Below are positions 1 through 10,835 of a DNA stretch of 64,000 nucleotides, in pieces. The notes below the pieces were generated by a model. The model saw nothing but the letters and a program-made list of their open reading frames with translations, was not told where the DNA came from and made no database searches. The stretch's first letter is position 1. Every line of letters starts with the position of its first letter. The position numbers were made by a program, and so were the translations under genes. This stretch comes from Crotalaria pallida. Its lineage: Eukaryota > Streptophyta > Magnoliopsida > Fabales > Fabaceae. The stretch is taken from contig CM075651.1 in NCBI GenBank assembly GCA_037953625.1, positions 135,374,501-135,438,500 on the forward strand. Direction: 5' to 3'.

Positions 1-790
1 TCAAGCACTTGGAAGCCTTGTTTTGTTAACAAGCAATTGGAAGTCTTGTAGTGAAGCAAGCATTGGAAGTCTTGTTGTGGGGTATCGGCAAGCAAAAGAG
101 AAGAGGTTAGATTAGATATCAATAGGGTTACAAGGCAAGGGTGTGGTATCTCTTGTAGGCTAGCAAGAAGGGAGTCTTGTGAGGCATTTACTTGTAATTT
201 GAGAAACTCTAATTCCTCATAGTGAAGAATCTCTCTTGGTTGAAGAGGGGACTGGAGTAGCTTTCAAGTGGATGAAAGTGAACCAGGATAAATCACTGTG
301 TCGTATCTCTAAACTCTTAACTCTTTACAATTCTTGTTATTAATTGTGTTCTTGGTTGAAAACCTAGAAAAAGTGATTTTTCATAATTGATTGAATTGAA
401 TCTTTATTGTTCAAATTGGTAAAGGGAAAAACATTTTCATAACTAGGTTAATCAATAAGAATATTGGTGTTAATCTTTTCCGCTGAATCTCTGATTATAC
501 ATGTTGGTTGATTGATTTTCGTATTTGATTGAAAAGTGATTTTTCAATTTTGAAAGGGATTAATCGATTAACTAGTGTCATTACTCGATTAGATTGAATC
601 AAGCATTCGGAACTAATCGATTAATAGCCTTTGCTAATCGATTAACATCAAGAGAATTTGCAAAAATCATTTGTTTTAATCGTTTTGATTTGTTTCTTGC
701 GAAAATCTTTCAAGGTTTCTTAAACACCTATTCAACCCCCCTTCTAGGTGTTCTCCTTGTTCTTCCTAGTTATTTCACCCACCGATTGTA
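1..790 (+). repeat. SIRE-like copia LTR remnant
   Basis: The stretch is AT-rich with repeated short TAATCGATTAA-type motifs. It ends near 725-755 with an 'acacctattcaaccccc' plus 'ttctaggtgt' signature that I associate with the 3' part of SIRE/Maximus-type copia LTRs in legumes. No tRNA primer-binding site follows, and the sequence switches at about 800 into an unrelated duplicated block, so the element is truncated. The 65-codon open frame at 594 is not a credible gene. The family assignment rests on remembered pattern, not alignment. Confidence 0.4.
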
Positions 791-1624
791 GGTTTTCACA
801 CATATGTCATAATTTGATACTTGGCTCATCAATAACTAATCTACAAGTGACAAATATCAACAAATGTGATTAGGAGAATTGTTAGAAGGATATATCATTT
901 TCATTGATAAATAATAGAGAAAAGACCTTTTACCTTTTATTTTTATCTTATTGAAAAATAAAAATAGAAAATGTTTTTTTAATAAAAATATAAAATAAAA
1001 TAAAAAGAGGAAGTTGCTAGGTAATTTCCCCAAAGATAAAGAAAATTTCTAGAAAGCTTCCGAAAAAAGGTCTTAAGAAGAATTCTATCTCAACTTTCAT
1101 TTCTATATAAGAAAAGCCCGTCTTTTCTCATTTTCACATTTCACGTTTCATTCTTCCATCAAAAATATAATCTTTCACCTTCTCCCTTCTCTCTTACTTT
1201 TCACTTTCCATTTCACCACAAAAAATAGGATCTCCTATCCTCTCCACCCTTCCGCTCCACACCTCACCACAGTCAACCACTATGAACCATCACAAAAAAT
1301 AACCAAAGCTAAGATAAAATTTCATTCTTGTTTATTGAGCCATAGATCTAACCCTGAACTTTAGATCTGCCATAAACAATCCTCCCAAACACTATAAGCC
1401 ACCCAAAAACCCCATTAAAAGCTCACATATCACATAAAATCATCGATCTTTGTGCGAGATATCAAATTTAAAGGTAATTCAGGCCAGATCCAACATCACC
1501 GTTGTGCTTGGTGAGAAACTATGAATTTTCATTTTCTTATTAACTTTTCTTAATTCTTCCAAAAAAAAAATATCGTGCATAGATTTTTATTGACGTGATC
1601 TAATCTACATGGTTGTCTCATTAA

Positions 1625-2378
1625 AGGCATCCACAACAGAGTCTGGTGGAGAGTCTTAAGTTCAAATTTTCTTCCAGACTTTCTCAAGACTATGTTAATC
1701 TTCAAAATCTGGTGGATCTGTAAAATAACTTACTCACCTTAAGACTCTGTGTGGCCTATCTTTTTTGTCTTTTCTTCCTTTTTACTTTATAATACCCTAA
1801 TAAACAAATAATAATAATTATAATAAATAAATAATAATAACAATAAATTAATAATAATAATTACAAATAATAATAATATTCTTTTTTTAAAAAATAAAAA
1901 TAATATTTTTAAATATATACTTTTTCTCTTTTATTCTTAAATATATTATCTTGTGATGGAAAAATAAATAAATAAATAAAAATACGATATTTTTATATTC
2001 AAATAAATAAATAATAAATAATTTTAAATTAATAGCCCTTTCAAGTTCAAGCAACGGTCCACTGCACGTTTTACGTATTTTATAATTTTTAGTAGGTATC
2101 CTTAATTATTGTAATTTTAACTTTTATTTAATTTTAATATTTAAATATTATTTGGGATTATTTTTATAAATTGTAAGTAATTAATATTATTGAAATTGTA
2201 TTACAAAAACATTATTGAAATAAAATTGTTTTGTATAAAAGTACATGATGATGTAATGCTGATGCATGTTTGATGAGTCTGGTGTTAAGAATCTATTGTG
2301 GTGAAGGATATGAAAGCCTGAAATTGAATCTGATAGCAGAATGTTGAGTCTGAATTTAAAAATATCCCATGGATGCCC
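1625..2378. mobile_element. PIF/Harbinger-like non-autonomous element (copy A)
   Basis: The ends are 'aggcatcca' on the left and 'tggatgccc' on the right. They are inverted with respect to each other, and TAA lies directly outside each end, matching the 3 bp TAA/TTA target duplication of PIF/Harbinger elements. Further inside, 'gagtctggtg'-type words recur in both halves. There is no transposase frame and the interior is AT-rich. The short TIR makes the class assignment tentative. The same element is at 10032-10775. Confidence 0.5.
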
Positions 2379-2438
2379 TAATATAACAATAGTTGTTTAT
2401 CTATATGAAATCCTTTGCCTCTAAATCTTATGATCATA

Positions 2439-3577
2439 TTTTTAGCTCAGGGGATTACACTACAAAACCATTTATTCATTCAAACTTTTCTTTTATTCTA
2501 CCTTTATTTTGTGTCATTTTGCTTTCACAACAATATCCAAGTACTCTATAACATTGTCATCCTAATCCTCACAACCACTACAAAAATAAAAAATACCATT
2601 ACTACCATCAGCAACATCATCATCCCATAAGGGTTCCCCCTACAAAATTTCTTGCAATTCTCCCTCATATCCTTTAAAAATGTTTTCTCCTTATTACCAA
2701 TCAAAGATGAAATATAGGCTTGCACTATGTCCACAAGGTCCAGAGATCATGGACTTACAACCATTGTCGCGGTACTCAAAACCATATTGCATTGATTATA
2801 ATGTTTTTTTTCTCATGAGATCCAATGTTGTGAGCTACGCTTAAACTCTGTTAATTGTTAAGACTTTGATTGAAAAAAAATGGCTCAATATTTTGAGCCT
2901 TTGTTCATTCATGTATGTCTTCAACTCTAACATGGTTTATATGAAGTTAAAAACAATAACTCTTAAGACCCTCATGGAAATCACAAACAGGATCGATCAA
3001 TGCTATTAGTTGTTTTGGGCTGCGATGAAATTTTGAGCCAAGCAATAAGTTTCGATTGCATATCCTTGATTTTTTCAATGTTGTGAACACAGTGCAAGCT
3101 TATATATGTTGCATCTTGGATTATTGGTAATTAAAAAGGTGAAAAAAATGTTGAATGATATCTTGAAGGAGATTTGAAAGAGATTTTGTAGGTGAAGATT
3201 CATATGGGATGATGATGGTGGTGATGGTAGTAATAATATTCTTGATTATTTATTTATTTATCTATTTTATTTTATTTTTTTGTGATGGTGAGGATTCTCT
3301 GATGACACCGTTTTGGGGTACTTGGCCATTATTGTGCAAGCAAAGTAAAACAAAGAAAAAAGGTAGAACGAAAAGAAGAGTGATAAAGAATAAGAGTAGT
3401 GTTGTTTTGACATCCAGGATATTTGTAATTGATATCTGTTTGTCTTATATGCAGAAACAACAACCTATCCTGCATATAAGACAAGTTGATGTCAATTGCA
3501 GATGTCCATCCTAAATGTCAAAATAACATTAGCCTAAAGAATAATTGGTTTTCTAGTGTAATTCACTAAGCTAAAAA
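2439..3577. mobile_element. Terminal-inverted-repeat element, 1.1 kb (copy A)
   Basis: The left end 'tttttagctcag...attacactacaaaacca' is mirrored at the right end by 'ggttttctagtgtaat...gctaaaaa', giving imperfect inverted repeats of about 40 bp. The inner CACTACAAAA/TTTTCTAGTG pair resembles CACTA termini. However, the bases next to it are TTA and TAA, not a direct 3 bp duplication, so CACTA membership is unproven. No transposase is present. It contains a strong internal hairpin at 3401-3527. Confidence 0.5.
3401..3527. repeat. Internal hairpin with ~59 bp arms (copy A)
   Basis: The left arm runs from the 'gttgttttgacatcc' word through 'tgtcttatatgcag'. The right arm starts at 'ctgcatataagaca' and ends 'atgtcaaaataac'. 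The loop is roughly 10-15 bases. The arms pair over about 59 bases with a few mismatches. The B copy at 11787-11914 pairs better. This could be a small nested MITE, or a source of hairpin RNA if transcribed. Confidence 0.7.
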
Positions 3578-4481
3578 ACTAAAGAACATGTTTCGGGGCA
3601 TTGGATTTATTTAGTTAAACGAGAATGAGAATTGTGATATTAGTGATTCAACACTATTGATTTGATTATTTATGCAAAATCTGCATTTGAGCTTTTCAGG
3701 AAGTTTAGAGTAAAGTAAAATGAACTTTCTAAGTTTCTCTCTATTCATTGAATAGGGTGAATAAAGAGGAGAAAGACAATGGCGTCGCAATTGCATCTTG
3801 GTTAAAATATCTGGCCAAGTGCATAAAGTGATCTGAGTTTGAAGAGCAGCCAACATCTTTGTGCAACGCTCTTGCTGATTATTTGTTACTTCTGTGCTTG
3901 TTCCAAATTTCAAGATTTTTTATTTAAAGTATGGAAGGGAGTTAGTAAGGAATGTGTGATATATATATATATTGGTTAAAGAAATTCGACATTATTATAT
4001 TTAAAGACTTATTATCATCATTATTTAGGGATTTATAATTATTTATATTTATCTATAGGGATTTGATTTTATAAATAGGGTTTTATTAGGAATTTTTTTT
4101 TTTATAATTAGGATTTAGTTCAACATAGCTTATAAATAGGCATTGGTTACAAATTTCGAGACTACTTTTGCTGATTGATTAATTATACACTAATACTCCC
4201 ACGACTTAGGTTATAGGAATATAGTATCTAAGGTTTATTTAAGTGAGTGTCCTAGTTCACAACTTTTAACTGCTCCAATCATTTGATATATTTTATTTAT
4301 TTAATAAAAAAATAGGCAAGGAGGATTTATGTTTAGCATTTAAATGTCTAATTTATTTTGTAATATGTTTTTTTTAACATTTTAAAAGCCCTCCCGCAAT
4401 AAAAATAAAAATTAACTAGCCTTAGTGGCTAAGATTGATAAATGTCAACATGTTGGATTATCTAGTTAAGTCGAAGGCATT
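3578..4481. other. AT-rich spacer inside copy A, no gene seen
   Basis: The sequence is AT-rich and includes an (AT)n run near 3960. A minus-strand open frame of 100 codons (3611-3913) lacks recognisable domains. Words from it recur, diverged, at 6284-6481, and the B copy is interrupted by an insertion in the same place. It is more likely part of an old repeat than a gene. Confidence 0.6.
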
Positions 4482-5008
4482 TTTGTTGGAATACAAGTGG
4501 GCTAACAAACACCTAGAAGAAGGGGGGGGGGGGGCGAATAGGTGTGTATGAGTTAACTATTTTCGTATTCAATCAAAACCATTTGCGTTTGAAGTGCTTT
4601 ATTTGGTTGATGTTCAGTACTTTATCTGGTAATACAGGATAACCAACCATATAACCAACCAGATAATTGAGGCTTAGTGGTTCAAAAATGATCTTTTAAT
4701 TTGAGTAATCTTTTTGCACAACCAGCAAATAAAGGATGATTAATCAAGAGTTAATCCCTTAAAAAGATTTAGTTACAATTATTCAAGAATTTGATTTATC
4801 GAAAAATGGTTTTTAAGCGAAATCAAATGAAAACGTTGAAAGTAAAGGAGAAATGTAAGAGATACGACACATAAGATTTTATAGTGGTTCACCCTTGATA
4901 TTTCAAAGGCTACATCCAGTCCTCCTGATCTGATTTGGGAGAATTGCTATAAAGGAATTTAGAAATCGTATCCGTACAAAATGTGCATCTCAAGACCCTC
5001 TCTTAATT
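4482..5008 (-). repeat. SIRE-like LTR remnant, reverse orientation (copy A)
   Basis: The 'acacctagaag' word, a G run of about 13 (near 4522-4534) and 'gaataggtgtgt' are the reverse complement of the signature at 725-755. Downstream words such as 'ggttcacccttgatatttc' and 'ggctacatccagtcctcc' fit SIRE-type LTR sequence as I remember it. It is truncated at about 5008, where an unrelated repeat begins. Confidence 0.45.
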
Positions 5009-6130
5009 TGTTGACCCCCTTTTTATGTGAAAACCCTATAATAACCTTATTAAAATAGTGTAATCCCAAAATACCACTCACATATTCCTTTTTTATCCTT
5101 CTCCCCTTCTTCTCCACACGCTAACCCCTCAGTGTGTTTTTAAAATATAGAATTTAAATACACGCTGACCCCACAGTGTGCGTTATAAAATTTTTATAAC
5201 ACACGCTGTGGGGTCAGCGTGTGTGTTAAAATATAATTTCATAACACAAGCTATGGGCTCAACGTGTGTGTTAAAATATAATTTCATGACACACGCTGAG
5301 GGGTCAGCGTGCTGGCAAAAATATAAAATTTTGCAAACATGTTAATCCCTTAGCGTGTGTTATAAAATTACAATCAATAATCATTGGCTACTAGCTCTAT
5401 GAGCTTAACACACGCTAAGGGTTGAACGTGTTTCCAAAATTTTTATATTTTTGTAAGCACACTGACCCCTCAACACGTGTTATGAATTTAAATTTTAACA
5501 CACACACTAACCCATCAAGCTTGGAGTTTTAGTCTACAAACCCCCAACATTAGACCTCAAACTTCATTATTTTAATTTCCCTAATACCCCTACACTCAAA
5601 GCCCAAACCCCATTCACTCTCTCTCCTCGTTCACTCAAACGCCATTCACCTTCATATTCCACCTTCCTCTGTCGCAGCCACCATCTGTCACCGCCACCGC
5701 CATCACCCTATCTTCTCTTCCCTTCACCACCCTCTGCCATTGCCGCCACCACCACTGCTCAAAATTATGTGTTGTTCATGTTCTAAAGAGATAGTACCTA
5801 CTATGCATATATAGGGGTTAGTTACAGTCATTTTTTATGATGCTCCTTTTTTTTCCTTCTTGAAATTGATGATGCACCTTTGATTTATGTGGAATTGAAC
5901 TTTGCTAGCTGTAATTTTCAATCATTTCTCATTCGTTTTTTCTCTTTAACTGTTCCAAAAATTCCGAAAAACCAGTGTCGAAATTTTTTGAATTTCCGAC
6001 ACAAGGGTATCGGAATTTATTGAAACATTGTTTTTTTTTATATTTAAAAAATTCCTAGTAATTCCATCTCCAACACAACCATGATGATACAACTTTTTTG
6101 GCGTCATAGATTTTTGTAGCAGTGGCTCAA
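5009..6130. repeat. Hairpin-rich repeat, copy 1
   Basis: The first half is built from repeated, alternately oriented words of the type 'acacgctgaggggtcagcgt' joined by AT-rich linkers. The second half has a CT-rich stretch (5590-5760) and then inverted 'ttccgacac' words. From about 5356 it matches 16330-17101 closely. The right boundary near 6130 ends 'tttttgtagcagtg', whose complement CACTGCTACAAAAA looks like a DNA-transposon terminus, but no matching left terminus was found. No protein frame is convincing. Confidence 0.6.
5160..5222. repeat. Near-perfect 31 bp-arm hairpin
   Basis: The left arm begins 'acacgctgaccccacagtgt' and the right arm ends 'gctgtggggtcagcgtgt'. The two halves pair across an A/T-rich centre with very few mismatches. 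It is one unit of the larger hairpin-rich repeat. Confidence 0.8.
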
Positions 6131-6654
6131 GACCAAATTATCGACAAAACTCAGATTATTTGTTACAATATAAATCAATATCAGTCGGATTTTTTTTCTC
6201 CTAATGGTTAACATTTAGTTGTCACCTGAAATTATGTACTTAATATCAAGTGAAAGATTCACTAAGATAATCAATAATCTACCTCAATAATAAAGTATGC
6301 AGTGCTCTATCAATGGTTGATTGATGATGATATGACCGTCCATTCGTGATCGGTAAATAAAGAGGAGAAAGACAATGATGTGGCGGCTGAATTCTGATAT
6401 GAATCCCTGGTTGCTAGCGCATAAAAATGACATGAGCTTGAAAATAGTCTGTTGTCGTTTCACATTGGTTGAATCTGTCATGCTTGTTGGTTATTGATTA
6501 AGTTCATGGTTTTAGCCTTGCATCTAAAGTTTAGAAGGATATGGATTCGCCTATAAACGTGGCATAAACTACCTCCATAAAACTATCCTGAACTTCAGTT
6601 AGATGCGCTAGAAAAATCTTAAGTACTCCAAGAACAATAAAAGAAAGATAGAAA
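6131..6654. other. Spacer, no gene seen
   Basis: This is AT-rich unclassified DNA. A minus-strand 65-codon frame (6284-6481) shares the words 'aataaagaggagaaagacaatg' (split over two words) with the 3720-3800 region, so both derive from one repeat family. No domain is recognisable. Confidence 0.5.
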
Positions 6655-6945
6655 AAAATCGAGTAATATGTCAGATTAGTCCCTGACTTTGTAAGCATCT
6701 GTCAAGTTAGTCCCTGACTTTATCGAAATAGCAATTTAGTCCCTGAGATTTCATTTTAGTTCACATACGTCCCTATCTTTATCCAATTTTAAAGCAAATA
6801 CATCCCTGCGATAGTGACGACAGGGGCTAACTTGATCGACGTTCTCATATCTCAGGGACTAAATTGCTATTTCGATAAAGTCAGGGACTAACTTGACCGA
6901 CACTTACAAAGTCAGGGACTAATCTGACATAATACTCGAAAAAAA
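6655..6945. mobile_element. Foldback element with ~95 bp arms
   Basis: The left arm (about 6655-6752) carries three 'ttagtccctga' words. The right arm (about 6848-6945) is its inverted complement with 'tcagggactaa' words in mirror order, including matching 'tttcgataaagtcagg' and 'cgagtaat' ends. The loop of about 95 bases also contains 'gtccct' words. It is non-coding. The 'TTAGTCCCTGA' words relate it to the larger foldback element at 18496-19863. Confidence 0.8.
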
Positions 6946-7340
6946 TCTATAGCAATTGCTTTAAAAGTTTATTCTCTGTATCAAGTGTGTGTTCATACTT
7001 CATAGGTGCCAGGAGAGCACTATTTATAGGCTCTTGAGGCTAGTCTAAATACATTCGGCACAATCGTGCAGACAATCTATCACTGTCTTGATCCCCATGT
7101 TGCAGTTATATTAACCTTAAATTTAGAGGTGCAGTTGTGCTTGAAGGTGTGGATGGACATGCTTTGTGTATTCTATTGACTTGAGCATTAAGCAATGACT
7201 AGCACGGCCCGCAACTCAGAAATCACGTAATTAGTAACCAAGACACAGAATAGAAACAAATCAAACGAGGGTTAATCAAGACACAGAATAGAAACAGAGT
7301 TAAGTAACCTTAGCAAGGTCTGATTTGCAGACAAACGAAA
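6946..7340. other. Leader-like spacer before gag remnant
   Basis: I see no gene and no recognisable primer-binding site or 5' LTR here. A 'caagacacagaatagaaac' word occurs twice (around 7240-7295). This would be the 5' untranslated part of the gypsy remnant that follows, already degraded or truncated. Confidence 0.4.
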
Positions 7341-8377
7341 ATGGTCACTAGGAATGCGGACGTCTTAGAAAGGATAACTACAGTACTCGAGAATTTGGTG
7401 CAAGCCAATCCGAATCAAGGACCGGCTGAATTCAGTGGATTGGCAGAGTTCCGCAGAATAGATCAACCCAAGTTCGAAGCGGGATTCAATCCTAATGGAG
7501 CTCAAAGGTGGCTTCAAGACCTAGAGAAAATTTTCAGAACTATAAATTGTTCTAATGCTCAAAAAGTCACCTTTGCCACGTACGTGCTAGTAGGAGAAGC
7601 CGAGAACTAGTGGGAGCACACCAAACAGCTCCGAAGGCTAAGCCAAGAGAGATTACTCGGAACTTGTTCAAACAGAAGTTCCTTGAGAAGTACTTCTCGG
7701 AGGACATCCGGCAAGGAAAAGAGATTGAGTTCTTGGAACTCAAGCAAGTAAGCATGAGCTTGGGGGATTACGCTGCGAAATTTGAAGAACTCATTAAATA
7801 TTTCTCCTATTATCAATATAACCCACATGAGAGGTGTAAATGTGTCAAATTTGAGAATGGCCTCTGCCCTGAAATTAAGTTGGCTTTTGGATACTAAGGT
7901 ATCCAAAGCTTTCCATTGTTAGTGAACATGTGCCGAACTTACGAGGAGGATTTAAAGGCTAAAGAGGCATATGAGAAGAGCCTACAACCACCCAAACACT
8001 ATGGTCTTATAAGGAGGGAAGGACAAAGAGCCACATAAAGGAGAAGAACCATACACCTTCGATAGGGCCAAGAACGAAAATCAAAGAGGAGGAAACAATG
8101 AAGAACGCACCTTAGCCAACCCTCCCCAATGCGGAACTTGCCACAAATATCACTTTGGGGAATGTTGGAAACAAAAGATTCGATGCCACAATTGTCAGGG
8201 ACCGGGGCATTATCCAAAAGAGTGCCCCAACAAGATAAAGAGGGAATCAATGCCATCAAGACTCGTGAACAAGGAGGAAGAAAGCCTACCGCTAAAGGAG
8301 GACTACATTTTATGCATGGTAGGGAAGCATATAAGGTGGAAGATCCTACCAAAAGTCCCACCACCAACCATAACTAG
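7341..8377 (+). pseudogene. Ty3/gypsy gag remnant (retrotrans_gag and CCHC knuckle)
   Basis: The reading frame from ATG 7341 gives a gag-like N-terminus with a 'GGAxRWLQDLEKIF'-type segment typical of Retrotrans_gag. An in-frame TAG at 7608 follows 'GEAEN'. The homologous reading then continues in another frame from about 7610 ('NLFKQKFLEKYF', 'GDYAAKFEEL'), so there is at least one frameshift as well as the stop. Around 8131-8240 a cysteine-rich stretch contains a canonical CX2CX4HX4C knuckle, 'CHNCQGPGHYPKEC'. No protease, reverse transcriptase or integrase follows, only a polypurine tract and an LTR start, so this is a gag-only deletion derivative. Family membership is well supported, the lineage is not. 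Confidence 0.75.
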
Positions 8378-8541
8378 TTCAATAAAGTCTCATCATTAGT
8401 AAAAACCCTTTTGAAGCTATGTTAACAAAAAGTGGGGGAGACCCTTTAATTAGTCCAAAGAATGTAAAGAATATTGCATAGGGATTAGAATACCTCACCG
8501 CACACCTTTTGTAGATTGAATTTCGGGAACGAAATTCAACC

Positions 8542-8555
8542 AAGTGGGGGAGAAT
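8542..8555 (+). other. Polypurine tract of gypsy remnant
   Basis: The run 'aagtgggggagaat' lies immediately 5' of a 'tgtaacatcc' LTR start and follows the word 'ttcgggaacgaaattc', a combination usual at the 3' end of plant gypsy internal regions. It would prime plus-strand DNA synthesis. Confidence 0.65.
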
Positions 8556-9187
8556 TGTAACATCCTAAGTTTTAATCTCTAAATATAATAAATTGTGTAG
8601 AACTTTCCATAATCCTTTAAGATTCATGGGGAAAAGAAAATAAAAATAAGAATGATAATAATCAATTAAGTAGGGAAATAATTATGGCTTAAGTATTAGG
8701 AAAATGATTTAATATGTTTGGAAAATAATTATGGCTTAAGTATTAGGAAAATGATTTAATATGTTTGGAAAATAATTTCTTAATTTCTTAAAGATTAAGA
8801 AATAAGATTAGTTTCTGGGTTCCTTAAGCATTATGTCAAGAGTTTGATCTCTGACATTGGTATGGAAAAAGCTTTGTTGGTAGAGGCAAAACTCACTTCG
8901 GTAATCGCTACGTCTCGGAGGGGATTAGTTTTTGACTGTCGGCCGAAAAATACCCTTGGTGATACCGAAAAATGGTCCATATTGAAATTATATTCATACC
9001 TTAGTTTTAGTTTGTTAAATTTAAGAACTTGTCACTATTCATTGAATAGTAATGTAAGCACTTCTATTTGTCCAAAATTTTATTAAAAAAAAATGCTTTT
9101 TGCCCTTTAACTCTTCTTTGGAAAGAGAGGAATGCTACATCTCCTTCGCAAATCAACTTTAAAATCCTAGTAATCATATATTTGAGG
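8556..9187 (+). repeat. 3' LTR remnant of gypsy element
   Basis: It starts TGTAACATCC directly after the polypurine tract. No matching 5' LTR is seen upstream of the gag remnant, and the LTR is cut at about 9187, where duplicated block B begins. A tandem duplication of 47 bp lies inside it (8674-8766). The 80-codon open frame at 8844 is not a convincing gene. Confidence 0.55.
8674..8766. repeat. 47 bp tandem duplication
   Basis: The words 'attatggcttaagtattagg' and 'aaaatgatttaatatgtttg' occur twice in immediate succession with no visible divergence apart from one A, indicating a recent local duplication inside the LTR remnant. Confidence 0.85.
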
Positions 9188-10031
9188 GACATATGTCATA
9201 ATTTGATATTTGGCTCATCAATAATTGATCTATAAGTGACAAATATCAACAAATGTGATTAGGAGAATTGTTAGAAGGATATATCATTTTTATTGATAAA
9301 TAATAAAGAAAAGACCTTTTTCCTTTTATTTCTATCTTATTGAAAAATACAAATAGAAAATGTTTTTAATAAAAATATAAAATAAAATAAAAAGAGGAAG
9401 TTGCTATGTAATTTCCCCAAAGATAAAGAAAATTTCTAGAAAGCTTCCGAACAAAGGGCTTAAGAAGAATTCTGTCTCAACTTTCTTTTCTATATAAGAA
9501 AAGCCCGTCTTTTCTCATTTTCACATTTCACGTTTCATTCTTCCATAAAAAAATTTGATCTCTCACCTTCTCTCTTCTCTCTTACTTTTCACTCTCCGTT
9601 TCATCACAAAAAATAGGATCTCCGATCCTCTCCCTTGCCTCTTCCTCTCCACCCTTTCGCTCCACACCGCACCACAGTCAACCACTATGAACCATCACAA
9701 AAAATAACCAAAGCTACGATAAAATTTCATTCTTGTTCATTGAGCCATAGATCTAACCCTGAACTTCAGATCTGCCATAAACAATCCTCCCAAACACTAT
9801 AAGCCACCCAAAAACGCCATTAGAAGCTCACATATCACTTAAAATCGTCGATCTTTGTGCGAGATCTCAAACTTAAAGGTAATTCAAGCTAGATCCAACA
9901 CCACCGTTGTGCTCGGTAAGGAACTATGATGAATTTTCATTTTCCTATTAACTTTTCTTAATTCTTCCAAAAAAAAATATCGTGCATAGATTTTTATTGA
10001 TGTGATCTAATCTACATGGTTGTCTCATTAA

Positions 10032-10775
10032 AGACATCCACAGCAGAGTCTGCTGGAGAGTCTTAAGTTCAGATTTTTTTTTCCAGATTTTCTCAAGACT
10101 CGATCTGTTAATCTTCAAAATCTGGTGGAGAGCCTTAAGTTGAGTCTGACTCTGTGTGACATATTTTTTTTGTCTTTTCTTCCTTTTTACTTTATAACAC
10201 CCTAATAAACAATTAATAATAATAATAATAAATAAATAAATAATATCAAAAATAAATAATAATAATATTATTATTATTATTTTTTTTAAAAATAAAATAA
10301 TATTTTTAAATATATACTTTTTCTCTTTTATTCTTAAATATATTATCTTGTTATGGAAAAATAAATAAATAAATAAAAATACATATTTTTATATTCAAAT
10401 AAGTAAATAATAAATAATTTGAAATTAATAGCCCTTTCAAGTTCAAGCAACGGTCCACTGCACGTTTTATGTACTTTATAATTTTTAGTAGGTATCCTTA
10501 ATTATTGTAATGTTAACTTTTATTTAATTTTAATATTTAAATATTATTTGGGATTATTTTTATAAATTGTACGTAATTAATATTATTGAAATTGTATTAC
10601 AAAAGCATTATTGAAATAAAATTGTTGTGTATAAAAGTACATGATGATGTAATACTGATGCATGTTTGATGGGTCTGGTGTTAAGAATCTGTTGTGGTGA
10701 AAGATATGAAAAGTCTGAAATTGAGTCTGATAGCAGAATTTTGAGTCTGAAGTTAAGAATATGCCATGGATGCCC
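10032..10775. mobile_element. PIF/Harbinger-like non-autonomous element (copy B)
   Basis: This is the counterpart of 1625-2378. The ends are 'agacatcca' and 'tggatgccc', flanked by TAA on both sides. The left TIR has one further mismatch compared with copy A. No coding capacity is visible. Confidence 0.5.
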
Positions 10776-10835
10776 TAATATAACAATAGTTGTTTATCTT
10801 TATGAAATCCTTTGCCTCTAAATCTTATGATCATA

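Larger units (their letters stand above)
801..5008. repeat. segmental duplication, copy A
   Basis: This block matches 9188-14663 almost base for base in direct orientation, with scattered substitutions and small indels. It starts at 'catatgtcataatttgat' and ends near 'caaaatgtgcatctcaag'. Copy A lacks two insertions present in copy B (12266-13253 and 13670-13943), so it shows the empty sites. It holds a PIF-like MITE, a terminal-inverted-repeat element with an internal hairpin, AT-rich spacer (3578-4481) and a SIRE-like remnant. I see no intact gene. A TATA-like 'tctatataag' near 1100, followed by a CT-rich stretch, may be an old promoter or LTR. Confidence 0.85.

Noticed and set aside
2457..3560. 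Classical CACTA (En/Spm) transposon
   Set aside because: CACTACAAAA/TTTTCTAGTG ends exist, but the adjacent triplets are TTA and TAA instead of a direct duplication, and the inverted repeat extends outside the CACTA word. Kept only as an unclassified TIR element.
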